DNA from: Tilletiaria anomala UBC 951
Taxonomy: Eukaryota > Basidiomycota > Exobasidiomycetes > Georgefischeriales > Tilletiariaceae
NCBI RefSeq assembly: GCF_000711695.1
Contig: NW_013546947.1
Coordinates: 1-64,000, forward strand
DNA: 64,000 nt
Reading direction: 5' to 3'
Part shown: positions 34,267 through 45,400 of the stretch, piece after piece
Layout: each line of letters opens with the position of its first letter
How positions within the stretch are numbered: position 1 is the stretch's first letter
Translations under genes and position numbers: made by a program
Notes under the pieces: model-generated
The model's input: the letters and a program-made list of their open reading frames with translations, nothing else
Told to the model about the DNA's origin: nothing
The model's database searches: none

Positions 34267-35248
34267 TCACAGTGCATCGTTGTGATCCCTTCGTCGCAGC
34301 GCATAACACCAATGCTGGACCTTAGGCGCGAAAGCGCTTCCACTCGCATCTTCGACTTCCAACGGTACCGTCCGATCTAGCACCCAGAGTCTGTTTATCG
34401 CCAGCTCATCTTCAGGAAACGCACTGTCTTGAAGAAATTCGCACCGTATTGAGGAATAGCTCAATATCAGCCAGATGCCACCCGGCTTGACGACAGCGGC
34501 GAGGTGAACCGCAAGCAGGCGGACAGGATGAATGCGCTTCGCGTCCGGCGGCAAGGCGTAGGCGATCCTGGTATCTGTGGGGGGCAGTGTCATGTAGCTG
34601 CGCAGTGAGAGGGGCAAAAGCGGGCATAAGCTTTCTTGGTAAGCAAGTCCCGCTGCCGCAGCTGAAACCGAAGCGATCGGCAGTAGCACCACTTCTGCTG
34701 CCGTGGCGATGGCGTCTGCTGTGCTCTTGTCCAGTATGGCATCGAAAACGCGGTTTTGCAATGCGCCGTTCAGAGAAGACCATTGAAGCAAGTCCGCCAG
34801 CTTGTAGGTCATATGCTCTTGCGCGTTTGACTGCGAAGGGAATGCTCGTTGCTCTATAACACTCGCGGCCTTGAGTGCTGAAGCCGAATAGTCGAGGTTC
34901 TGCAATCCATGCGAGCAGGACTCGTCAGATATTCATTCAATAACTTTGTCTTAGCACCACAGGCACTGTGCGCACCAAAATCTGACCGAAATCAAGCCCA
35001 TGCTGTTCGTACAACGACCGAACGGCGACATGAAGTGCGCTATTCCCACAGCCAATATTCAGCACGCCGAACGACTTCGCTGCAGAGCTGCTCACTTGCA
35101 AATGCTCGGTGAGGGCAGGCAGAAGTGTCGAGCTTCCGTCCCCAAGCCATTCAAACTCATTGCGCAGAGATTCCTTTTCGTTGAGCTCAGAAGCAAAGCG
35201 GTTCTCCCAGTATGCGATGGAGCCGTAATCCGGAGGGCTTCCAGGCAT
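34267..35248 (-). CDS. SAM-dependent methyltransferase, EEF1A-KMT/METTL13-like
   Basis: Two exons, 35248-34976 and 34899-34267, give 301 residues. The start reads PDYGSIAYWENRFASELNEK, the typical Y-W-x-x-R-Y/F entry of this family. Motif I is VLNIGCGNSALH, followed across the intron by ILNLDYSASALK. FDAILDKSTADAI corresponds to the family's L-D-K-G-T-x-D-A motif, and VVKPGGIWLILSYSS is the late Rossmann strand. Relatives methylate lysines of translation elongation factor 1A or of citrate synthase, so a protein-lysine methyltransferase is likely. The exact target cannot be told. Cysteine-glycine spacing in motif I is intact and the protein should be active. Confidence 0.82.
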
Positions 35249-35624
35249 GATGTTGCGCTATCGTAACCAGAGCATCTCAACCCAGTACAATCGCTTTCCT
35301 ACTGCATGTAGAACGGTGAGGTGTGCAAATTGCTTCGCACTGCAACCTCTTGGCCTGACCATGATGCGAGTCAGTACGAATTCGAAGTATATACGCATCC
35401 ATTGCATGCTGCACATGAGAAACGGTTCTCGGATTTCATTATGCTGTTTTTCATAATGATGAGCCTTTTGGTTGTGCCTATCGGTGCAACTAGGCTATAT
35501 GGGCCAACCATCTCAATTTCCACTTTCAAAACCGTTGCGATCAGCTAGCTACTCGGCTGAGATTGTTGGCCAGGTACATAAGATACAGTGCAATTCGCTG
35601 CTTTCCGTAAGCTACATCCACTCT
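35249..35624. other. Intergenic, no gene seen
   Basis: There are 376 bases between the methyltransferase start and the APP1-like stop, both on the minus strand. Only short unconvincing frames are present. The methyltransferase promoter should lie here. Confidence 0.4.
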
Positions 35625-38600
35625 TTACGAGCAGTCAGCACGGCGGGTGCCCTGCTGTAATTCCCAGATAAGTTTGAGTGCATCCTCCTCGCATTCGCAG
35701 CCCGTGCGATAGAACTTAAGGAGCGTACTCCTCGGGATGATCTCCTTCGCCTTGTGAACACGAGCGCGAAATATCTCGCGCCGGCGAAACTCCGCTTCCG
35801 TCAGGTAAACTGGCTGCCGACTGTCGCCAGTAGAGGAAGGGGGTGCCGCTCTCGAATTTAGCGCAGAAGAGTGCGTTAGTGAAGAGGGGGAGGAGCGGTT
35901 CATGGAGTCGAAGGTTATGCGTCGCAGAATGGGCGGACGCATCGAATTGGACGCTGTGTCAGGGAAAGACGTGTCAAAGAACCCTGGCGCTGCGCCTGGT
36001 ATAGGTGGAATGTCGGCAGGTGCAGGAGGCTGAATAGTGGGCGCATCCTCCATGACTTCCTCGTTCGTCATCAAAGAAGGCGACGCCGTCGGCTTGGCAC
36101 GTGGTCGCGGGCTCGACACGTCCCGGATGAAGATAGCGCGGATCTGATGAGGCCGCTCGGCAGCAAGTGCAGAGTATAGCTCCAGGTCCAGCTCGCCGGA
36201 ATCCCCAACGAGGATGAAGCTGGTGCCAGGGAAGTCGTTCAAGATGGCCTCCACGGCACCACGCTTCCTTTCTCCAGCAGGTTCAAGCCATGAAGCGAGT
36301 AGATTACGCGTGCCGGTCGGGTAGAGTTTCATGTGCAAATGGCTGAGCGGCATGCCGGCTACCTCCAAAAAGCCCTGGACGAGCCCGTAGAGCTCCAATG
36401 GCGCGTTGCTGACATAGTGGACGGGGGCGCCGGCAGCCGTCATCGCTTGGTACCAGCGTGCGACGCCATCTACTGTGACCTCGTTGAAGGGCTTAACAAA
36501 GACGTTCTGGAAGACCGACTTGATGCCGCCAACAATGTCTGTGTGCTTGACCGTGTCATCGATGTCCGATATGACGCGGACCTTCCGGCGTCCATCGTCG
36601 GTGACGTCAAGCTCCATCCATAGCGTCGATTCCGCATCGACGTGATTTTTGAAATGATCAGGCGGCCGAGAGCGATTTTCACCGGCTTCCTTTGAGACTT
36701 GCGGGTAACCGTAGCTCGTGGCGCCAAGTGGCACCTCAGACTGAGCGCTGCCTTCGCCTCTCATAACCGGCTCACTCGCCTTTTGAGACGGGTTCTTGTG
36801 CTTCAACAGCACAGCGCGCATGCGCAAACCGACGATCTCGACGGGGTGCACGCCACGCGTAGCCTCATGGTGTTCGCAGTATGACTCGAGCATGCACCAC
36901 GGGATGATGAGCTTGTGCTCGAAGCACCCGCTGCTGTTGGTCCACAGCGTCGTCGTTGCGAGCAGCATACCGCGCGGCTCTTCGATGCCATGCTCCGCCC
37001 ACTCGCTCTGCACCTTGTTTGAGAAGGTCGGCTCGATTTCGATTCTAACCTCTCGATGTTCGACCCTGTACATCCAGAATGCATGCAGCCGGCTTTCGAG
37101 GTTGCGCTGCAGTTGCTGCAACTCGGGCAGCGAGCGGCCCAGCCAAGCAGTGGCGCCGCGCCTGCTCCATGCGGACGCCTCGTCAATGTGTGCGCCCGCG
37201 CCGATCGGAGAGCTCGTGCGAGAATCTGACTGCAAGCGGGTCGACACTGTCTTGAGAGTATGCAGCTTTGCCATCGCCCGCTCGCGGCGGCTGAAAGGTT
37301 GCAGACTAGAGGTTGAAGCGAGCAGATCCGAAGGCCTAGCAGCGCCACTTCCCCCGCCATCGGCGGGTGTGGGTGCCATTCTCGGTGCCGAGGCAGATCC
37401 AGTCGCGACACTCACTTGCCGTTCTGCACGAGAAGCAAGCGCTGCGCTCCAGAGCGTGCGTTGTACTTCGGGACCAGCAGACTCGGAGCTGTCAGCCTCG
37501 TTCTTGTTCTTGGCGCCTGCCCCATGCTCACGCGCAACATCCGCATCATTTGGCCGGTCGTTCGGGAGGATGCGCGCGCGATCGATGAAGCGCGCCAGTG
37601 CCTCCTCATTGACATTCCTCATCAACCTGTGCGTCAGCTTGTCGCGCATGCGCAGTCGCCGCTCGTCTCGAGCCTCCGTAGCGCAATCGCCGTCGTCGCC
37701 GTTGCCGGCTTTGACTGTCGCATTGAATTCCAGCGCGCCGCCGCTCGCGCCGGCATCCTCGCCCTCTCTACCCGCGAAAGCACCCGTTATAGGCACGCAT
37801 TTCGCCTCCGCCCCCGCCTCCGCCTCAGTGGCAGATGCAGACGCAGACGGAGGACACCCGTCGAGCATCGACTTCGGCTCGGCACTATGCGGCTTGCCGG
37901 TCGGGGCGAGCGCCGCAAGAAGCGGGTCATCCGCGGGTGCTGCGGCGTGCAGTAGGCCGGCCGTGCTGGCCGGAGAGCTCATCGACATAGTTGAAGCGGC
38001 TGCCGAGGGCTGCCGGGCGATCTTTGGCAGGCCTGCGAGCTATGGCGTGCACGTTCGACACAGGGGAGACCAGCGCCTTTGGGTTAGCCAAAATGCGCCT
38101 GAATGAGCGCAACGCAGCACGCACCTGTCTAGCCATCTGGTTGAAAACCCTCTCCCACGTTCCAGCGGCCTCCGGCGTCCTGAGGACCATGCCGTGCGCA
38201 TAGACGTCAAGCTCCACCGCTCCATCGTCGAGGTCCTCTGGCGCGTCGACGGCGGCCCAGCCCTGCGAGTGCCGGTCGCGCGCGACGCGCCGCGCGACAT
38301 AGCCCGGCAGAAGCACGGGCACGACCGAGCCGGGCTGGTGCGCTGGCATTCCGGCCGCGACGGGCATGTAGGACGGTTCGGGCCGCTGTTGCTGGAGGTG
38401 CAGTTGGTCCGCCGAGGATGCGCAAGATGAGGAGGAAGAGCTGACCGTTGCGGACGATAGCAGACTCGATGTGCTGAACGTCGCAGTAGTGCCTACGCGA
38501 AGACTGGCGGCCTTGGAGGCGAGCGGAGAAGGCAGCGAAGGGGGGACGCCGATATTGTGGATGGCTGCAGAAGAGCGGTCAGGTATTCGGACGGAGCAGG

Positions 38601-39707
38601 GGGCAGGGTGGTGAAGCGGCTGCCGCTGCTGTTTGATGGCGACAAGTGTCCCTGTTGCGATATTCTCGCCTCCAATTCTCCAGCTGCAAACACAGGAGCG
38701 AGCGGCGCGCTGCCCGGCGCCTGATCCTGGGGATCGACAGGGAGCGCAGAAGGCGGCAGCATCCACGCGCCGTGAGTAGGCCCAGGACGCGGCGTTGACG
38801 TTCTGGACTGCATGCCCCGGGCAGTGGCAGCGCCAGCGACGCCGCGGAGCCGCTGGCCGACTTTCCGACCGAGAGCGTCTATCGGGCCGAACAGCGACGA
38901 CGACGACGGCGATGTCGATGATGACGACACGGCGCATGGGCTGACAGTAGGGCCCTGCGAGGCGGAGCGTGTGTAGGGCGGCTTCGCGTTCAAGCTCGGA
39001 GATGTGGGTACCACCGCATAGAGTCGCGCCGAGGGGTGCGCCCTGCAGCTGTCGCTGGCTGTGCTGGCCATGCTGCTGCCAAGCCTGGCGCTACCAGAGT
39101 ACGACGTCGCGTGATCTTTCGGTTGATCGGTGGTGAGCGATGACGTAGGCAGCGAGCCGCGGGGGAAGGAGGAGGATGACGGCGGCATGGATCCTTTTGT
39201 AGGGCCTCGTCGCTGTGTGTTGACAACGTTCAACGTCCGTGAAGAGCCAGTCACTCTCGCTCTGTCGCTTTCGCCGCACCGCTCTCCGCTTGCGTCGGAA
39301 AGTACATGGCGTGCATTGGAACCAACGGGAGGGTCAGGAGCAGGTGGTGCTGTTGCCACTGGTGCTTCTGGTCCTGGTGCTGCTGCAGCAGCACTCGAAT
39401 TGTGCCAACTCCCCTTGCCCTTGGCGGTCGTGGCCAGCTGGTAGGTGGTGCGCGAGAGAACGTTGTCGTCCACCAGCGATGGCAGCGATTCGGGGGCGGG
39501 CCAGTGCAACGGATTGCTTGCACGCACGGTCGGCGTTAACGTGGGCGTGGGCTTGTGGCTTTGTGACGCAGGCGAGCTTATGCGAGCGGCCGTCTCTCTC
39601 GATGGCCAATGGCAAGACGGGGGTGCGGCTACGGGTGTAAGTCGCGGATATGATGGGCCCACGGCATCCTCTTCGCTCTGCTGACGACGTGGGACCAGGT
39701 GATCCAT
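35625..39707 (-). CDS. APP1: Phosphatidate phosphatase APP1-like (DUF2183)
   Basis: The last exon (38039-35625, 804 codons plus stop) holds the catalytic domain. It has the DxDxT motif in VISDIDDTVKHTDIVGGIKS, then VHYVSNAPLELYGLVQGFLE, KLYPTGTRNLLASWLEPAGE and FILVGDSGELDLELYSALAA. The preceding exon ends at 38125 (NQMARQ) and an 86-nt intron joins it to LAGLPKIARQ, recreating the APP1 N-terminal domain (LLPGYVARRV, then AVELDVYAHGMVLRTPEAAG). Further upstream the frame changes again near 38500-38700 to a Ser/Pro-rich leader whose start MDHLVPRRQQSEED is at 39707. I could not place that intron. APP1 enzymes dephosphorylate phosphatidate to diacylglycerol at actin patches during endocytosis. 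The protein would have about 1100-1200 residues, roughly twice the yeast enzyme, mostly through disordered sequence. Confidence 0.85.
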
Positions 39708-40612
39708 CCTACTACGGCCGGTGATGGGACGCTGTTGTTGCGAAGGACGTGGGAGCGGGGCGCATGCGAGCCTAGTCACCCTGCAGCGAGCGAGCATCGG
39801 GCCATTCGCTCCGAGGCAGCCATTAGGGTCCGGCTGGCAGTTGGGACGCTACAGTTGCGCTGGCGAGAAAATTATGTACGTCGGAGACACTAGTGATGAT
39901 GGCTCATTTAGGTATCGCTGTCTACAGTCTACCTGCCTACCGTGTCACCGTGCACATCCTCCATCTGTCGGTCTGTCGCATGTTCTCGTGGGGGCCTCAC
40001 TTCAAAACCTCGATCGATGACCTCACGTGGCCGGGGGTGAGGTGATCCCTGTTTTTCCGGGGATATTTGCGCAGGACCCAGAGTTCCAGGCTGCCCAATC
40101 ACCAGAGCACTGTCTCTCGGCCGAGAGAATCCTTGCACCGAACGAACCGGAAATGTGGCGTGTGGCCTTGCGGTGTGGCGGATGGCGCACGTGTGGGCGG
40201 AACGGAATAGAACGGAAGGGTTAGAAAGAACCACACCCACTCAACAGATTGAACTGGCACGAGATTCTAGTCTAATTTGCCCCCCCCACAAAGGGAGAAG
40301 TGTGACGAGAAGGCAATCATCTCCGGTTGCACAGTGATAGTGGTACTTGCTGCGGTCAAGGTCGACGCCCCTTCTTGCCCGACGTAGACCATCCTACAAC
40401 GCACAAAGCAGACGCTCGCACCGCCCCCATCATCAACTCTGCTCTCCTTGTCTGCCTGCCTGCGTCTGCACTGCACTGCGCTCCGAGCACCGGCATACGA
40501 GCGACCGCTGCTGCGGCGGCTTCGCTGGATTAAGCATTCTCGTCTGTGGTAAGACAGACGCCTCAGCTTTTGCACACCTTCCCCACCCCCCTCCCCGGTC
40601 TCGACATAAAAG
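39708..40612. promoter_or_regulatory. Divergent promoter APP1 / MET13
   Basis: There are 905 bases between divergent start codons, the longest divergent promoter in the housekeeping block. The stretch holds the second copy of the 16-bp palindrome (40113-40128) and a C-run at 40280. It also has pyrimidine-rich sequence just before the MET13 ATG (40580-40600), a common feature of fungal transcription starts. Confidence 0.45.
40113..40128. promoter_or_regulatory. 16-bp perfect palindrome, copy 2
   Basis: TCTCTCGGCCGAGAGA, identical to the copy at 26353-26368. It lies about 490 bases upstream of the MET13 start codon and about 410 upstream of the APP1 start. Bases beyond the 16-mer differ between the two copies, so this is not part of a longer duplicated segment. 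Confidence 0.5.
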
Positions 40613-42753
40613 ATGACCTCTACACCGCACGCCAACTGGCGCATCACAGACAAGATCGCCAAGGCAGAGCGCGATGGCTCCATATGGTGGAGCTTCGAGT
40701 ATTTTCCCCCTCGGTCAGTCCTGTTCGCAGTCGCCGTCACCCGCTGTCCTAACCGACTGATGAAATCCTACCCTCTTCGCACCATTGTTTCTGCAGGACG
40801 TCCCAAGGTCTCACAAACCTCTGTACGTCGTCGCTTTTGTGCCTGCAATCTCAAGAACCCACCCACCAGACCTGACCCCCTGACCTGACTTGACCTGATT
40901 CCCCCCTCCTTTCCTCCTCTACCACCACCACACTCACTTCTTCCACACGCTCCTCGCACATAGATGACCGCATCGAGCGCATGGGCCAGCTCGGGCCTGA
41001 GTTTGTCGACATCACCTTCCGCATGGGCTCAGCCGATCTGACCTACCAGCTGGTCGACACGGTGCACTCGTACATGGGGCTTGAGACGTGCATGCACCTC
41101 ACATGTACCAACATGCCGCGCGCAGAGGTGGACCACGCGCTGGATGAAGCGCGCCGGCACGGTTGCCGCAACATCCTCGCCCTGCGTGGCGACCCGCCGC
41201 TCGGCAAGGACGAGTGGGAGGGCCACGCGGACGGATTCACGTACGCCAAGGAGCTCGTCGAGCACATTCGCGCCAAGCACGGCGACTACTTTGCCATTGC
41301 CGTCGCCGGCTTCCCCGAGGGGCACATTGAAGCCAAGGATGGCGAGGCGATCGAGATGCAGCGGCTCAAGGACAAGGTTGATGCCGGCGCCGACTTTATC
41401 TTCACGCAGATGTTCTACGACTACGACATCTTTGACGACTGGGTCCGCAAGGTCCGCCGCGCAGGCATCACCTGCCCCATCGTCCCCGGCGTCATGCCGA
41501 TTCAGAACTACGGCGGCTTTCAGCGCGCCGTCGCGCGCTTCCGGACCAAGGTCCCGCAGGAGTTCTATGCGGCGCTCGAGCCGGTCAAGGACGACGACCA
41601 AAAGGTGCGCGAGGTCGGCACGCGCCTCGTCGGCGATATGTGCCGCCGAATCATCGAGAGCGATCTCGGCATCCACGGGCTGCACATCTACACTATGAAT
41701 CTCGAGCGTGGCCCACGCATGCTGCTCGATTACCTCGGCCTGACACCCGATGTGGGAAAAGTGCGCCCAATCCCCTGGACGCCGTCACTGACGCCCAAGC
41801 GGCGCGACGAGGGCATCCGCCCGATCTTCTGGGCGAACCGCGCCAAGTCGTATATCTCACGCACGGAGACCTGGGACGAATTTCCCAATGGCCGCTGGGG
41901 TGATGCGCGCTCGCCTGCGTACGGTGACTTTGACGCGTACGGCGTGCAGCTGCACTGGACCCCCGAAGAGGGCCAGCAGATGTGGGGCTCCCCGCAGAAC
42001 CTCGACGACATCCGGCGCCTGTTCTGCGACTTTTGCGCCGGCAAGGTCAAGGCGCTGCCCTGGACCGAGACAGGGATCGCAAAGGAGACGAGCGTGATCA
42101 ACGACAAGCTCGTCCGCATGAACCAGCTCGGCTTCCTAACCATCAACTCGCAGCCCGCCGTCGACAGCGCAAAGAGCACCGACCCTGTGCATGGCTGGGG
42201 CCCCAAGAATGGCTACGTTTACCAGAAGGCCTACCTCGAGTTCTTCGTCTCGCCCGAGCAGCTCGATGCGCTGATCACGCGCATCGAGTCCGACGCGCAG
42301 TTCACCTACCACGCCGTTAACGCGCGTGGGGACATGCGCACTAACACCAACAGTGAGTCGCCCAATGCCGTCACTTGGGGCGTCTTCCCGCACTGCGAAA
42401 TCATCCAGCCGACGATCGTCGAGAGCATCTCGTTCCTTGCGTGGAAGGACGAGGCGTACCAGCTAGGGCGCGAGTGGGCCAAGATCTACCCCGTGGACAG
42501 CGTCGCGCGCAAGGTAATCAACGACACGTTCGACCGCTTCTTCCTCGTCAACATCGTGCACAACGACTTTAAGCGGAAGGACGCCATTTTTGAACCCTTC
42601 TTCGACGTTGCCAGCGCAAGCAACGGGTACCGCGGCGTCAACGGCAGCACGCAGGCCATCAATGACACCAGCGCGTCCCTCGTACACAAAGCACAAGGTC
42701 TCAAGGACTCGGTGCTGCCAAAGACGGGTAGCGGCAGCGCAGCGTTCAACTGA
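40613..42753 (+). CDS. MET13: Methylenetetrahydrofolate reductase
   Basis: Three exons, 40613-40713, 40797-40822 and 40964-42753, give 638 residues, within the 600-660 of eukaryotic MTHFR. The middle exon is only 26 nt. The joins produce WWSFEYFPPRTSQGLTNLYD, the conserved N-terminal FAD-barrel block. METCMHLTCTNM-type and NILALRGDPPLGKDEWEG blocks follow, then DFIFTQMFYDYDIFDDWV. The C-terminal regulatory half is present (KNGYVYQKAYLEFFVSPEQL, TWGVFPHCEIIQPTIVESIS). The enzyme reduces 5,10-methylene-THF to 5-methyl-THF for methionine synthesis, in the cytosol. The FEYF-P-[KR]-T-[ST]-Q-G start is closer to yeast Met13 than Met12. Strong GC-ending codon use suggests high expression. Confidence 0.96.
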
Positions 42754-43910
42754 GGCGCCTCTCGAATCTTCTCCGCCCACTCAACGTGGACTCCCCCCTC
42801 CCTGTTTCCCCGAAGAAAAATACATTCAGAACCGACTTTATCATAATCACCCTCTAGCCTCAAGCCCCTCAGCACGCCACCGCCGTTAACGAGAACCACC
42901 ATTGCGCCTATAATGAGATTCACTTCAACTTGAACGTTCTTTGTTTGCAAGTCGCAGCAGCCCAGCCCAGTCCATCATCTTCTTCTTTTCCGTGCTTGTG
43001 CCAGCCGGAGAAAAAAAGCAGCATTACACCGATCCGCCACCTATTCTTCGCGTTCAACCATGATCATCCCCCAAAACGACCCCGCCAAAGCAAACGACGC
43101 CGCCGGCGCTCTTTTGCAGGCCTTGTAGATTATTCAAAACATTCAACATGCATCACACGCCCCGCTGCACGCTTCGTCCAACTGCATCAAGCTGTACATT
43201 TCCATCCCCCATCAACGCCAGACTGACTTACAGGCATTCTCGCCGAGATTCAGCGACCCGCCATACCACACCACACCACCCACGGAAACACTCGCTCGCT
43301 TGGCCCCTTCCGCGCCAATCGCTTCACCCCACCCCGCATTCGCTGCCGGCCACCGTCGAACGTGGACCTTGTGATCCATCTGCAGTCGATGCGCAGACTG
43401 ATGGAGGACGAGGTGTAGCATGCGGCGTGCCGCAAAAGTTAGGGAAAACATTCATGTCTAGCTTCTGCATCAGAAATGCAACCTGCCAAAGCCATCGAGC
43501 GGGATGTTAGCTATGCATAACGAATGCCTCCCTTTTTGTGCTCTCGTTTTACGCTCCATGGATCTTACGTGAGACTACGGCAGTGCGTAGCGTGAGTTCC
43601 TAGCAAGTAACGAAGCTGGCAAGATGGTAGGGGATATATGTGAGGTATGAAAGGATCTATCGCATTGTTGACCATCGTGTGGCGCCGTGCAGCGCCCCAA
43701 CGACCCTCTCCTTAGGTTTCACAGTGATTATAGGCGACAGCCAGCGTGCTAAACTTTGCTTTGCCTAAGTTTAGTTTTTTTTTCATGTCAGGTCTCTGAT
43801 CACCATTTCCCCATGTTTGCTTTCCAATGATAGGTATCGCCTTTCATGCTGAGGTTTCGCGGAGCGTTGACCGGAATTGATGCTTGGCTTGGCCTCTTTG
43901 CCTCCCTCGC
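42754..43910. other. Gene-poor stretch downstream of MET13
   Basis: About 1.16 kb. A short frame from ATG 43061 (MIIPQNDPAKANDAAGALLQ) and a later open stretch ending near 43418 (VDLVIHLQSMRRLMEDEV) look coding-like. They sit around a plausible 46-nt intron ending ACTTACAG at about 43232. The pieces do not connect without a stop, so I cannot support a gene. From 43420 to 43910 I see nothing but AT-rich runs. Confidence 0.3.
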
Positions 43911-44486
43911 TTAATTGGTGTAGTACAGGTCGATGAAGCTGCGCCTGTGCGCGGGCGGTGCGGTAACGTTAGATGCGGGTGCGGGTGAGGATGCGGCCTT
44001 GTTGGCGTTAACGTTAGCGTTGTACCCTTGAGCGCTGCTCGGCGGGTGGATACGTCATTTGTGTCAGTCCAGAGCCCTTCAAGAACCCAAGAGAAAAAGA
44101 GGACAGGCAGCATGGACTCCCCCGACCATGGCGGCCACAACTCCGATCCCCGCAGCAGTCAGGGCGTTGGTCTTCTTGTTTTGGACCTTAGTAATGTCGT
44201 TCGTCTGTTTCAACAGGTCGATATTCGTCTGGTCGATCTGGGCCTTGCGGGCGCGCTCGGCTGCTTCGGGATCAGCGAGGGTGGGTGGTTCTGCTGGCGG
44301 GGGAGCCAGTGTGCCGGAGGATGCCGACCACTTCTGCGCCTGTGGTGATGCTGGCGGGGAAGTCTGCGTACCGGAGGGCGTCGAGCCGCCGCCTTTCCCG
44401 GCGCGGCGATTCATGTGCTCGGGCACGGGCGCGGCCAACGACGTGGCAGAGGCAGCGATGAGCGCGATGGCAATTGTGGCAGTCAT
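43911..44486 (-). CDS. Small predicted secreted protein with dibasic sites
   Basis: The frame from ATG 44486 opens with a clear signal peptide, MTATIAIALIAASATSLAAP, followed soon by a Lys/Arg pair site (HMNRRAGKGG). A Pro/Ser-rich stretch, a charged helix (AERARKAQIDQTNIDLLKQ) and a hydrophobic segment (NALTAAGIGVVAAMVGGV) follow. A second exon probably ends at 43911 and encodes NVNANKAASSPAPASNVTAP and a terminal SFIDLYYTN after another Arg-Arg. The splice junction (about 44020-44110) is not resolved because the phases do not match any strong donor. An upstream in-frame ATG at 44603 would bury the signal peptide. The function is unknown. A secreted or wall-anchored peptide precursor is possible. 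Confidence 0.5.
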
Positions 44487-44603
44487 CGTTGTTCTCGTCG
44501 GGAGGGGGATGGACGACTCAACCAGCGAGTGTACCGTGAAGAGAAGTGCGTTGGACGGGCCATGTGGGTGAGGATCAACCTGAGGAAAAAAGGGCAAGGC
44601 CAT

Positions 44604-45400
44604 GAAGAAGCAGCAGGAACAGTCTATCTAAGTTTATGGCATGGGCCACACTCGCCCTAGGAGTGGCTGTGGCTCCCCCGGCCCCATTCGGCATCATCGG
44701 CATTACGATGAGAATGGCTCGAGCGCTCAACAGGTGCGATGCTCACTTGGGTTCATGATCCTGATACAATTGCAGAGTGCACCCACACTTCATGTTCATA
44801 TTCACGTAGGCACACCCGTGCATGTGGCGCTCGGGAACTGGCCTGCCAAAGTCTGCAAACGTGCCCCTCTCGATCGTCCACCTGCCTTCATGGCAAGGAT
44901 GAAATGGGCCGAGCACGTCATTGGAACCCATGGGAGCCGCCTTCGTGTGTACATAGGACTTGGCCCGACCTGGTGGCCAGGAACTCCTCGCGCCAAACGT
45001 GACCCGGTGCAGCTGCAAGGCCCGAAGTAGCATTGGCAGTCCTGCAGGAAGGTGCCTCTCGGGAGGACTCGGATGTGCAATAGCGGAGCCAAGTCCAGAG
45101 TCCAGTAGAAGTACTATGACAAAGTGTCGAACATCAACGAGACCTGCTGCTTGCTCCCTTGCCGACAACTTTCAGCTCAGCGAAAGGGGGTGGGGAAGAC
45201 TGTGAGTGTATATACACAGAGAGAAGGAGAGCGCGCGAGAACAGACGAAGGCGCTGCAAGCAGGCTCAGAGTGTCTGATAATGTTGCAGTTGAAATGTAG
45301 ATAAAAGTGGAGTGAACGGGCAGTGCGGAGCTGGCGGAACCATCAGGTGCTTACACCCAAAGCATTTTCAGGCAGCACTCTCCTGCGCTCTGTCCATCGC
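44604..45400. other. Gene-poor stretch with an uncertain minus-strand frame
   Basis: About 800 bases. A minus-strand frame of 141 codons (45168-44743, ending GCAYVNMNMKCGCTLQLYQD) and an overlapping 96-codon frame with several cysteines are open. Neither shows a recognised domain or signal peptide. They could be remnants of a gene. Confidence 0.2.

Noticed and set aside
36796-38106. A 436-codon plus-strand open frame
   Set aside because: It is exactly antisense to the APP1 catalytic exon. GC-rich codon bias on one strand leaves an open antisense frame. No domain is visible.
41029-41685. A 218-codon minus-strand open frame within MET13
   Set aside because: Antisense shadow of a strongly GC-biased coding exon.
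43061-43418. A small spliced gene, perhaps a kinetochore (DASH) subunit
   Set aside because: The first frame meets a stop before any donor that fits, and similarity to a DASH subunit was not convincing.
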